Positions 34,115-42,544 of a stretch of DNA of 64,000 bases are shown in pieces. The translations under genes were made by a program, and so were the position numbers. Position 1 is the stretch's first letter. Each line of letters begins with the position of its first letter. Source of the DNA: Rhizorhapis sp036570425 (GTDB lineage Bacteria > Pseudomonadota > Alphaproteobacteria > Sphingomonadales > Sphingomonadaceae). The notes under the pieces were generated by a model. The model made no database searches. It saw only the letters and a list, made by a program, of their open reading frames with translations, and was not told the origin of the DNA. The stretch covers positions 167,867-231,866 of the forward strand of contig DATCYF010000022.1 of the NCBI GenBank assembly GCA_036570425.1, given 5' to 3'.

Positions 34115-36319
34115 TCAGAGGCTGAAATCGCTGGCCGACATCGTGCCTACGCCCGCGATGCAGAGCATGAAATCGGAAACGCCGTCCCCATTGACGTCGC
34201 CGCAGACCTGCGCGCTGCCACTCGCCACTTCGTAACGCAACTGCCCCGCTTCGCCGGAAAACGCGTCGCTGCCGATAAAAGAGAACTTGTCGTTCGCAAC
34301 CGTATGGCTGTTGGCATCGAGCATGGCGAGTTGTATCCGGTCGCCCTGTGCGGAGGAAAAATCAGCAATCATATCAACTCCTGCATCATGCGAGAGCAGA
34401 TGTTCCGGACGATAGGAGAACTGATCCGCCCCGGCTCCGCCATGAAGCCAGTCGCTTCTCATGCCGCCTTCGATCAGGTCATTGCCTACATCGCCATAGA
34501 GCGTATCATTGCCGTCTCCGCCATAGACAAGATCATCACCATCACCGCCATGGATGATGTCGTTGCCAATTTCGCCATAAAGCCGGTCATGGGCAGTCCC
34601 GCCATCGATAGCGTCATTGCCCGCGCCGCCATACACCAGATCATCCCCGCCCATGGCCTTCAACACATTATGCGCGTCATTGCCACGAATGACATTGGCA
34701 AGATCGTTGGCTGCACCGGAAACGGCGCCGTCCATCAGGCGAAGATCCTCGACGTTCGAGCCCAAAACGAAATCAATGCTGGCGCGCACTTCGTCCACCC
34801 CGGCATTCGCACCCTCGATAACATGGTCGAGCTTGCTGTTGATCGTGTAGATATCATCGCCCGCCCCGCCTTCCAGCAGGTTGGCATAGCGACTGGAGGT
34901 TGAGCCGCCAGTCAGCACGTCATCGCCAGTTCCACTCGCAATGTGGGTGGTTCCCTTCGCATTGACCGAAAGTCTGTCAGAGGCGCCGTCGCCGGCTATG
35001 CCATAATCATAGCTGACTGGACGTGCCGCCCCTTCCGTGCTCACCAAACGATAGGCGGAGATCAGATCATCGTGGAAGCTGTCCCAAAGCTCTCGATGCG
35101 ACTCGAGCCAGTTCTTCAGCACCTCTTCGCCCGGCCCCTTGAGCGGGCCTGTCGTGATGTTGCCGCTGTTGGCGATATAGCTGTCGTACTTCAGCAGGAA
35201 AGTGGAAGCGGAGTTGCCAGTCAGCACGACATCAGTGCTATTCTCAATTCTCAACCAGCTTTTCTGGTCCGTATAAGCGCCGACGACGTTGTCCGTCATG
35301 ACAAGCCCATTCGCATTGCCAACGGAAATGCCGTTATACATGCCGCCCAGCACAATGTTGTCGCTGATCGTCACGTCCTGGTACGGTAATTTTCCGCCGC
35401 TTTGATCGCGCAGGAAAATGCCCTGGATGATATCGCCATCGCCGCGTTCGAATACATTGCCGGTGATGCTGATGTTCCTGGCCGATTCAGTCGTGTTCGT
35501 CGTCCATAGCTGGATGGCGTCGGGATGATCAGCGCCTACAGGATGGAAATCTGTGAAATAGTTATTGGAGATGACCACATCATTGGTCCCGCCCCCACGG
35601 ACACCATCGCTGCGCATGGTGTGGAAGCTGTTGCCGGAAACGGTGACATGATCACTGTCAAGAAAGTTGATCGCGTGATGAAGGTCCTCGAATTCGGACT
35701 CCGTAACGCTGATATTGCTGCTGTTCCGGATGTTCATCGCCATGGCATCATTCGAAGGATCTCCGTCGAGCAAGCCATGCACATACATGTGAGACATATC
35801 GATGTCCGAAGAGGAGCCGATCGTGATCGGAAAATATTTGTTCGCAGGATCAAGTGAAAATTCGACATGCGTGAAATTCAGGCCGGAACTGTCCGACACC
35901 TTCAGCCCCGAAAGCACGGCCGGATGATCCTGCTCAGCGGAGGTAACAGTGACGCCCTTGGCGAAATGAACGCCCTTCAGTGAAACCTGGCCGTAATCCC
36001 CCGCAGCAAGCTGGATAACGTCGCCATCGGTTGCGCTTTTGACGGCCTTTACGAGATCGGCCGAAGAAGAAATCATGATAGTTGCCATGGATGCTTTCCC
36101 GGGCTTCGCAACCCCAGCGGAAACACCTTCATCCGCTTTCAGACCAATCGCGAAGCTGCCGGCGGTATAGCCGTCGTCACTTAGGAGTTTATTAACCCTA
36201 AACATTAACAAATCGCTAAATCCCTCCGCATTTCGGCCGCCTGCCATAATCCAGGTCGCCGATAGAACGGTGAAAAGCGCAATCAGAAGAGGAAGAATGC
36301 GCCGGGGGCCGAATTTCAT
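34115..36319 (-). CDS. Right-handed beta-helix protein with RTX repeats, probable secreted polysaccharide-acting protein
   Basis: A 734-residue protein. A hydrophobic N-terminal segment (LLIALFTVLSATWIMAG) is followed by a parallel beta-helix region (~80-360) with repeated NISITGN-, DVTISDN- and NGLVMTDN-like rungs, as in pectate-lyase and alginate-epimerase folds. RTX calcium-binding nonapeptides follow (GGAGNDAIDGG, GGDGDDLVYGG, GGDGNDTLYG). The end resembles serralysin M10 C-terminal domains (GDVNGDGVSDFM) and closes in DFSL, a type I secretion-like terminus. Its place among EPS genes suggests a lyase or modifying enzyme like sphingan SpsR/GelR. ATG 36319 chosen. Confidence 0.8.
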   Translation of the reverse strand: MKFGPRRILPLLIALFTVLSATWIMAGGRNAEGFSDLLMFRVNKLLSDDGYTAGSFAIGLKADEGVSAGVAKPGKASMATIMISSSADLVKAVKSATDGDVIQLAAGDYGQVSLKGVHFAKGVTVTSAEQDHPAVLSGLKVSDSSGLNFTHVEFSLDPANKYFPITIGSSSDIDMSHMYVHGLLDGDPSNDAMAMNIRNSSNISVTESEFEDLHHAINFLDSDHVTVSGNSFHTMRSDGVRGGGTNDVVISNNYFTDFHPVGADHPDAIQLWTTNTTESARNISITGNVFERGDGDIIQGIFLRDQSGGKLPYQDVTISDNIVLGGMYNGISVGNANGLVMTDNVVGAYTDQKSWLRIENSTDVVLTGNSASTFLLKYDSYIANSGNITTGPLKGPGEEVLKNWLESHRELWDSFHDDLISAYRLVSTEGAARPVSYDYGIAGDGASDRLSVNAKGTTHIASGTGDDVLTGGSTSSRYANLLEGGAGDDIYTINSKLDHVIEGANAGVDEVRASIDFVLGSNVEDLRLMDGAVSGAANDLANVIRGNDAHNVLKAMGGDDLVYGGAGNDAIDGGTAHDRLYGEIGNDIIHGGDGDDLVYGGDGNDTLYGDVGNDLIEGGMRSDWLHGGAGADQFSYRPEHLLSHDAGVDMIADFSSAQGDRIQLAMLDANSHTVANDKFSFIGSDAFSGEAGQLRYEVASGSAQVCGDVNGDGVSDFMLCIAGVGTMSASDFSL

Positions 36320-36482
36320 CGTCAAAGCCCTGTGTGGAGGGTAAATGAGGCATTCAACACATTTGTCATCCCGAGCTTTGCGAAGCCGCACATATTGGCA
36401 CGGTGCCCGCTGTCCTTTACCATTGCCGGAACCGGCGTCGGTTGGTTCTGGAGGACTACAGCATCCTTTCTACCTCGCCTTC

Positions 36483-36510
36483 GCTGCTTCAACCGAAACG
36501 GAACAATCTC
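36483..36510. repeat. Copy 1 of a 28-bp element in a divergent EPS promoter region
   Basis: The core is ACCGAAACGGAACA. It matches 38483-38510 at 26 of 28 positions. It lies 76 bp before the methyltransferase start and 164 bp before the beta-helix start, between divergent genes. A TCTAAA hexamer stands 29 bases after the GGAACA end. Confidence 0.6.
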
Positions 36511-36585
36511 AGCCGCGCAACATACGGATGAGCATCTAAACAGCGTGCCAGGTCCGCCGGACTTCACAGGAGAGACACAGCTAAA

Positions 36586-37272
36586 ATGAGCCTTGCCGAT
36601 ACTGCCGATCTCCAGTCTCTATCCTCACGGCTGCGCGCAAAGCGGGATGTCCGGCTGCGAGCGCTGATTTCAGCCGTTCATGACAGAAAGGGTGCGGTAC
36701 GGATCATCGACATGGGCGGCACGCCTGAATATTGGGAACGGGTGGGCCTGGATTTTTTACGCGCCAGCAATGCGCATGTGACCATCACTAACCTGCACGA
36801 AACGGAACTCGCCAGAGGCAGACGGAATGTGGATCTGTTCGATTTCGCCGTCGGCAATGCCTGTGACCTGCACCAGGTGCCTGACAGAAGCTTCGACATT
36901 GCCCACTCCAACAGCGTGATTGAGCATGTCATCACCTGGGACAATATGAAAAACTTCGCGCGAGAAACCCGCCGCGTCGCTGCATGGCATTATGTGCAGA
37001 CGCCTTATTTCTGGTTTCCGGTGGACCCGCATTTCTACAAGCTGCCGTTCTACCACTGGCTTCCAAGGCCACTCCGCGCGAAGCTGCTCATGAGACTGCC
37101 GCTGGCCCATGCCGGGAAAATTTCCACGCTGGAAAAGGCGCATCAGATCGTTGAAGGCGCCAGGCTGATCGATGGCGCACAGATGAAGATATTGTTCCCA
37201 GAAAGCGACCTCAGTTTCGAGCGATTCTATGGCCTGCCCAAATCCATGATAGCGGTGCTAGCCCCGAAATAG
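36586..37272 (+). CDS. Class I SAM-dependent methyltransferase
   Basis: A 228-residue methyltransferase. VRIIDMGGTPEYWER is the SAM-binding loop variant, and FDIAHSNSVIEHV with NMKNFARETRRVA is the Methyltransf_11-like core. The W-HYVQTPYFWFPVDPHF stretch is shared by sugar or lipid methyltransferases in polysaccharide loci. It probably methylates the EPS or its carrier, but the acceptor cannot be told. It is read away from the beta-helix gene. Confidence 0.78.
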   Translation: MSLADTADLQSLSSRLRAKRDVRLRALISAVHDRKGAVRIIDMGGTPEYWERVGLDFLRASNAHVTITNLHETELARGRRNVDLFDFAVGNACDLHQVPDRSFDIAHSNSVIEHVITWDNMKNFARETRRVAAWHYVQTPYFWFPVDPHFYKLPFYHWLPRPLRAKLLMRLPLAHAGKISTLEKAHQIVEGARLIDGAQMKILFPESDLSFERFYGLPKSMIAVLAPK

Positions 37273-37302
37273 GGAGCGGCGGCCCTCCCCCTGCGTCGGA
37301 CT

Positions 37303-38400
37303 TCATGCAGCCGAACGGACTGGTGAAAGCCTTTCTCTTCGGCGTTTGCGGTAAAGCTGAAACGCATCAAGCACCGGCTTTTCAACATAGTGCCATGAAA
37401 AAGCGGCAAGCGGGAACGTGGCAAGAGCCGTCGCTGCCGCTAACATGAAATGCGACTCCCAATTCAGCCAATGGCGCAATCCGATCATCACCGGAAAGGC
37501 ATAAATATACATGCCATAGCTATAGTCAGGCCACGAGCCAGCCACCGCGCGCTTCCCCACTGTCAGCAAACCGAAGCAGAGCAAGGCATAACCAATGAAG
37601 ATCGCCCGAACATGCAGCCCCACCCCCCATTGGTGCGCCACGACATTGATGATGAACAGCAGTGCCAGCATCGCCCAGGACAGGCGAATTCTGGACCGAA
37701 AAATATAGGCTGCAGCCCCTAATGCGAAGAGCGGCCAAAGGCGGTCCGTCATGTTGGCGGAATAGGCCCAATCGGTCCCGAGCAGCGCGATAATTGCGCT
37801 ACGCCCCGCCGAAATATTCCACATTATCGCGCCAACGACCGTCACGGGCAGAACGAACCAGATCATCGCCCTGTCATTGGTCAGCCCCAGCATGGCCAAC
37901 GCTCCGAGCACCAGATAGAAGCGCGCTTCCCATGGCAATGTCCACAAACTGCCATTGATGGTGCAGGGTGATCCGTCGCACATCACCCCTGTCAGATGAT
38001 AGCCGGCCGTTTTGAAACTGAGATTGTCGGTGATGAACTCCAGAGTCGCTCCATCGAAATAGCCGGGCGGATCATTCGTGAAGCAATAGCCTGCAAGAAC
38101 CGTCAGACCCACCGACACAGCCAAGGCAGGCCAGAGCCGCGCCACCCGCGCCAGCAGAAAATCACCCACGCGCGCGCTTCGCTGAAGGCTCGCAAAAACA
38201 AGAAAACCGCTCAGGAAAAAAAAGCCGTCGACTGCATAGACCGATATGGGAGCGCCCAGAAAGGCACTGAGATCGTCTTCGCCCATGCGACCTGTCAGAG
38301 CCCAATAGCAATGAGTGTAAATGACTGACGATGCCAGCACCAGACGCACCAGCGTCAGATTGTTCGCGTGGGGCCGCAACAGGGATTCTTCAATTCTCAT
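37303..38400 (-). CDS. Acyltransferase family 3 (OafA/ExoZ-like)
   Basis: A 365-residue integral membrane protein with about ten segments. NNLTLVRLVLASSVIYTHCYW, FFFLSGFLVFASL, and LWTLPWEARFYLVLG are hallmarks of the acyltransferase 3 family that O-acetylates or succinylates surface glycans. ATG 38400 lies just before the family domain; ATG 38463 is possible. It is convergent with the methyltransferase gene and divergent from the HlyD gene. Confidence 0.88.
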   Translation of the reverse strand: MRIEESLLRPHANNLTLVRLVLASSVIYTHCYWALTGRMGEDDLSAFLGAPISVYAVDGFFFLSGFLVFASLQRSARVGDFLLARVARLWPALAVSVGLTVLAGYCFTNDPPGYFDGATLEFITDNLSFKTAGYHLTGVMCDGSPCTINGSLWTLPWEARFYLVLGALAMLGLTNDRAMIWFVLPVTVVGAIMWNISAGRSAIIALLGTDWAYSANMTDRLWPLFALGAAAYIFRSRIRLSWAMLALLFIINVVAHQWGVGLHVRAIFIGYALLCFGLLTVGKRAVAGSWPDYSYGMYIYAFPVMIGLRHWLNWESHFMLAAATALATFPLAAFSWHYVEKPVLDAFQLYRKRRRERLSPVRSAA

Positions 38401-38482
38401 CGATACAGCATTTCTGATTCGGTCCCTCCGGATGATGGACTCCAATGCATCCGGAACGATCATATTCGTGCGCCCCGCCGGT

Positions 38483-38510
38483 GCTGCTTCGACCGAAACG
38501 GAACAGTCTC
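38483..38510. repeat. Copy 2 of the 28-bp EPS promoter element
   Basis: It shares ACCGAAACGGAACA and flanks with 36483-36510, differing at two positions. It lies 83 bp before the acyltransferase start and 97 bp before the HlyD start. A TATCAT hexamer stands 30 bases after GGAACA, almost the same spacing as in copy 1. Confidence 0.6.
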
Positions 38511-38606
38511 CGGCAGGATGTCGGGCAAGGCGCTCTATCATGATGGGCCAAGGCACGCCAGCGCGTGTCCGCCTGTAGCGAACAGGACCTGCAAGCCGTG
38601 TCCCTA

Positions 38607-39938
38607 ATGCCTCGGGAAACCGATGAACTGCCTTCTTCCGGCGAGCTGCCTGATCCGCAGCAATCCCTAACCCGCTATCTCCGCCTGGGCTTCATCATGA
38701 TTGGCGCATTGCTGCTCAGTTTACTGATTGCCGCTACGTTGGTCCAAATCACCGGCGCAGTCGTTGGGTCGGGTGAAGTCGCGGTGGCGTCAAAGGTGAA
38801 GACTATCGCGCATCCGGACGGCGGCGTCATCGCGCAAATATGGGTTCGGGATGGCGATCGCGTGAAAGCAGGCGATCCGCTGATTCGCTTCGACACGACC
38901 GTCACGGCGGCCGGTGCATCACTTTCAGAAACGAGCCTGGACCAGCTTTTGGCGCAAGGAGCACGCCTGCGGGCGGAGCGCGACGGGTTATTGGCTATTG
39001 CCTTTCCACCCGCCCTAGCGAATCGCTCTGATGCCTCGGCGCGGCGAGCCATGGCAGGGGAACAACGCCTTTTCGATCTTCGTCGGACGGCGCTGACGGG
39101 CGAGCAGGCGCAGCTTGCCGAGCGCATCCAGCAATTCCAGCAGCAAATTGCGAGCTATGAGGCGCAGATCGCCGCCAACAAGAAACAGACGAAACTGATC
39201 GCGCCCGAACTCAAAGGCGTGCGGGATTTATGGAAACGAAAACTGGTGACGATCAACCGCCTCAATGAGTTGGAACGTACGGCTGTCAGCCTGGAAGGCA
39301 ATATTGCAGCGCTTCAGGCCAACATCGCGCAAACTCGTGCGGGTATCGCGGAAATCCGTCAGCAATCCATTCAACTCGTGCAGCAATACCGTTCGGAGGC
39401 AGGTGCGCAACTGGCCGCTGCGGAACAGAAGATCGCCGATCAGCGACTCCAGAACGTGAGCGCGACCGAGAATTACAGGCGCAGCGTTCTGCGTGCGCCC
39501 GCCGCCGGGGTCATCGACAGTCTTGCCTACACCACAATCGGCGGCGTGGTTCCGCCGGGGCAAACCATTTTGCAGATCGTGCCTGATCGTGGAATCTTGA
39601 CGGTCGATGCCAGGATTTCCCCCGCCGATGTGGATCAGCTTCATGCGGGCCAAGACGCGAAGGTCAATTTTTCTGCCTTCAATCGGCAAACCACGCCAGA
39701 AATTCATGGCGTCCTCGGTCTTGTTTCCGCCAAACCCATCGAAGATCCAAGAACTGGCCGGAGCTATTATCAAGCCCGCATCGACCTGCCCCAAACGGAG
39801 TTGGAAAAGCTGGGCAATCTGAATCTCGTCCCCGGCATGCCTGCGGAAGTCTATATCCGGACAGGCAGACGGTCGCTGCTTTCATACATCATGAAGCCGA
39901 TCCGCGATCAGTTCACTCGCGCTTTCCGGGAGAGTTGA
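38607..39938 (+). CDS. HlyD-family type I secretion periplasmic adaptor
   Basis: A 443-residue protein with one N-terminal membrane segment (LGFIMIGALLLSLLIAATLV), a biotinyl-lipoyl-like half (GVIAQIWVRDGDRVKAGDPLI), a long alpha-helical hairpin (residues ~110-310) and the HlyD signature region near SLAYTTIGGVVPPGQTILQIVP. It should link the ABC transporter encoded at 45.9 kb to a TolC-like channel, like AtrB of sphingan clusters or PrtE. ATG 38607 is chosen; GTG 38565 is possible. Confidence 0.9.
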   Translation: MPRETDELPSSGELPDPQQSLTRYLRLGFIMIGALLLSLLIAATLVQITGAVVGSGEVAVASKVKTIAHPDGGVIAQIWVRDGDRVKAGDPLIRFDTTVTAAGASLSETSLDQLLAQGARLRAERDGLLAIAFPPALANRSDASARRAMAGEQRLFDLRRTALTGEQAQLAERIQQFQQQIASYEAQIAANKKQTKLIAPELKGVRDLWKRKLVTINRLNELERTAVSLEGNIAALQANIAQTRAGIAEIRQQSIQLVQQYRSEAGAQLAAAEQKIADQRLQNVSATENYRRSVLRAPAAGVIDSLAYTTIGGVVPPGQTILQIVPDRGILTVDARISPADVDQLHAGQDAKVNFSAFNRQTTPEIHGVLGLVSAKPIEDPRTGRSYYQARIDLPQTELEKLGNLNLVPGMPAEVYIRTGRRSLLSYIMKPIRDQFTRAFRES

Positions 39939-40086
39939 GCGGAATGATCGATATCGGGCTTTTCCGCCATTCTCCTCTGCGGTCCAACGGGATAGGCAAC
40001 AGCCGATAGCGGGAGGAAAAGGGAAGAAAACACACTCAATTCTTCTCGCAAGTTGACAGGACCCCTTGATCCGCACCACTCCCTGA

Positions 40087-40743
40087 ATGACAGACTTCCA
40101 ACGAGATCCATCGCCCATGCCCGGCCTGATCGCCTCATTGATAGAAAAAGCGAGAATCCATCTCTGGCGGCGGGATCAGTTCACCAGCGCGCCGCTGCGC
40201 GCATGGTTCCGCGAACGCTACAGAGTGGATGTCGGCCTTTATTCCTATGGCTGCTTCGATCAATGGCGGATGCCGGGGCCCATCAAGATCGGGCGCTATT
40301 GCTCCATTGCCAACAGCGTTCGGTCCGCACCCATTAATCACCCCACCGACGCACTGACGACGCATCCCGCCCTTTATGAGAAGAAGTTCGGTGTTGTGGA
40401 TGCGGATATTTTTTATGATGATCCGCTGATAATCGAGGATGATGTCTGGATCGGCCACAATGCCTTGATCCTCCCCGGCTGCAAATTCATTGGACGGGGC
40501 GCTGTCATCGGTGCCGGGGCGGTCGTAACGCGCAATGTGGAGCGCTACACCATAGTGGCGGGCAATCCGGCCCGAAAGTTACGCGATCGCTTTTCGCCTG
40601 AGTTGATCGAAGCGATAGAAGCCAGCAAATGGTGGGAACTGAACCTTCCGGCGCTGCGCAGACTGGCGCAGGAGCGCCCCGACATGCTGTTTAATCCCGA
40701 CGTAGCGGCGCTCAAGCAATGGCAGGCGGAGCGGTCCTGGTGA
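40087..40743 (+). CDS. Hexapeptide-repeat O-acetyltransferase
   Basis: A 218-residue left-handed beta-helix acyltransferase. Hexapeptide-type rungs run from PIKIGRYCSIANSV to GAVIGAGAVVTRNVE, with the catalytic-type NHPTDALTTHP segment. The DVWIGHNALIL and IVAGNPARKLR motifs mark CatB/WbbJ-like sugar acetyltransferases. It likely acetylates an EPS sugar. The downstream glycosyltransferase begins inside its stop codon. ATG 40117 is an alternative start. Confidence 0.86.
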   Translation: MTDFQRDPSPMPGLIASLIEKARIHLWRRDQFTSAPLRAWFRERYRVDVGLYSYGCFDQWRMPGPIKIGRYCSIANSVRSAPINHPTDALTTHPALYEKKFGVVDADIFYDDPLIIEDDVWIGHNALILPGCKFIGRGAVIGAGAVVTRNVERYTIVAGNPARKLRDRFSPELIEAIEASKWWELNLPALRRLAQERPDMLFNPDVAALKQWQAERSW

Positions 40744-41621
40744 GTTTTTCGGGCATTAGCGTCATCGTGCCCCATTATGATGACGTGGAGCGACTGAAAC
40801 TCTGCCTGGATGCGTTGGAAGCGCAGTCATTGCTCCGCTCCAGTTTCGAAATTATCGTAGCCGACAATGGTTCGCCAGGGGGAAAGCAGGCCTTGGCCGC
40901 ACTGATCGGCGATCGCGCGCGCATGGTGATCGTGCCGGAAAAGGGCGCTGGCCCAGCACGCAATGGCGGCGTCGCACAGGCCCGCGGAGACATACTGGCT
41001 TTCACTGATTGCGACTGCTTGCCCGATCCGGAATGGCTGGCGCAGGGCGTTGCGGCTTTGGAACGCTACGATATTGTGGGGGGCAGGATGATAGTCAGCA
41101 TCGGCCATGATGGTCCTCTGACCTCGGCGGAGGCCTTCGAGAAAGTGTTCGCCTTCGACAATGAGGATTATGTGAGATCGAAGGGCTTTTCCGTGACCGC
41201 CAATCTTTTCTGTCGGCGCGCAGATTTCGAGATAGTCGGTCCATTCCGGACAGAGCTATCCGAGGACAAGGAATGGTGCCATCGCGCTATCGCGAAGGGC
41301 TTTTCCATCGGCTATGCGGCAGATGCCGTGGTTGCGCACCCTCCGCGCCGGAACTGGCCAGAACTGAAGCGCAAGTTCGGCCGCATTAATAGCGAAGCTT
41401 TCGCCTATTGGATCGTTTCGAAAAGATATGGCCGACCGCTCTGGTTGCTCCGCAGCTTCGCCCTTCCCCTTTCCATCCTGCCCCATGGCTTAAAGGTGCT
41501 GACGACGCCTCGGCTTCACCGTGCAGCGGATCGGCGTGGGGCGCTTGCCATGCTGGTTCGTCAGCGGCTCTGGCGTTTTTTCGATGCGTGGCGGCTGCTT
41601 CTCTCGGGATTGAAAGGGTGA
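40740..41621 (+). CDS. Glycosyltransferase family 2
   Basis: A 293-residue GT-A glycosyltransferase: ISVIVPHYDDVERL at the N-terminus, DNGSPGG, the metal-binding DCDCLPDPEW and, later, ELSEDKEWCHRA for the acceptor site. GTG 40740 overlaps the acetyltransferase stop (GTGA), with GGCGGAG upstream. It adds a sugar to the lipid-linked repeat unit; the donor is unknown. Its own stop overlaps the next gene. Confidence 0.87.
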   Translation: MSFSGISVIVPHYDDVERLKLCLDALEAQSLLRSSFEIIVADNGSPGGKQALAALIGDRARMVIVPEKGAGPARNGGVAQARGDILAFTDCDCLPDPEWLAQGVAALERYDIVGGRMIVSIGHDGPLTSAEAFEKVFAFDNEDYVRSKGFSVTANLFCRRADFEIVGPFRTELSEDKEWCHRAIAKGFSIGYAADAVVAHPPRRNWPELKRKFGRINSEAFAYWIVSKRYGRPLWLLRSFALPLSILPHGLKVLTTPRLHRAADRRGALAMLVRQRLWRFFDAWRLLLSGLKG

Positions 41622-42544
41622 CGGCTTTGCATGTTGCCATCGTCATTGTCGGTTTCCGCAACCTGCCCGACATTCAACGCTGTCTTGGCGCGCTGGAGGC
41701 ATCCACATATCGGGATTTCGAAATCCTGATATGCGAAAACGGTGGAGATCAGGCTTTTTCCGAACTGGTGCACGCGCTTCCCTCCGCGCTTCCGGGGGGC
41801 CAGCCTATCCGCGCCGTGAAAGCGCCTGGCAATGTGGGCTATGCAGGCGGCGTCAACATCGGAATGAAGGAAACCGCCACCGCCGGCGCATGGTGGATAT
41901 TGAATCCCGATACGCTGCCCGATCCCGATGCGCTTGCCGCTCTATCAGAGCGACTTGGGAAAGGAGACTGCCAAGCCGTCGGGGGAATTCAATATTATGG
42001 CGACGGCCGGGTGCAATCGGACGGCGGCACATGGCGGCCTTGGTTTGCGCGCGCTGTTTCCATCGGTCATGGGCGGAAATTATCGGATCCGATCGATCCG
42101 GACGCCATCGAGTCCAGCATCAACTACATCACGGGTGCTTCCATGCTGGTCAGCCGTGCCTTTCTTCAGGCCACAGGTCCCATGCGAGAGGACTATTTCC
42201 TCTACTGCGAAGAAGTCGAATGGTGTCTGCGCGCGCGGGCCAAAGGCATGGCATTCGGCTTTGCGCCAGAAGCCCGCGTCCTGCACAACCAGGGCGCAAG
42301 CACTGGATCAGGTCAATCAGTCCGCACTCGTCCGCGCCTGCCCATCTACCTTGATGAGCGGAACAAGATGTTGGTGACTCGTGATTGCTTTGCCGGGCGC
42401 CTGCCTATAGCGGCGGTCGCCGCGCTGGGGCTTCTGGCGCTTCGCTTCTTGCGCCGTGGCGCATGGAAGCAGTTCGGCTATGGTCTGGCGGGCTGGAGGG
42501 ACGGTCTTGCCAATCGGCGGGGCGTTCCGGACTGGATCGGCTGA
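41618..42544 (+). CDS. Glycosyltransferase family 2 (rhamnosyltransferase-like)
   Basis: A 308-residue GT2 protein with HVAIVIVGFRNLPDI, APGNVGYAGGVNIGM, the NPDTLPDP metal site and EDYFLYCEEVEWCLRA, a pattern typical of rhamnosyltransferases such as WbbL. GTG 41618 overlaps the upstream stop (GTGA). A C-terminal hydrophobic segment (AAVAALGLLALRFL) may tether it to the membrane. Its last 67 bases overlap the 3' end of the convergent polymerase gene. Confidence 0.86.
   Translation: MTALHVAIVIVGFRNLPDIQRCLGALEASTYRDFEILICENGGDQAFSELVHALPSALPGGQPIRAVKAPGNVGYAGGVNIGMKETATAGAWWILNPDTLPDPDALAALSERLGKGDCQAVGGIQYYGDGRVQSDGGTWRPWFARAVSIGHGRKLSDPIDPDAIESSINYITGASMLVSRAFLQATGPMREDYFLYCEEVEWCLRARAKGMAFGFAPEARVLHNQGASTGSGQSVRTRPRLPIYLDERNKMLVTRDCFAGRLPIAAVAALGLLALRFLRRGAWKQFGYGLAGWRDGLANRRGVPDWIG

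Noticed and set aside
36500..36530. GGAAC in the 28-bp element as an EcfG (general stress) -35 box
   Set aside because: No GTT-type -10 follows at 16-17 bases in either copy.
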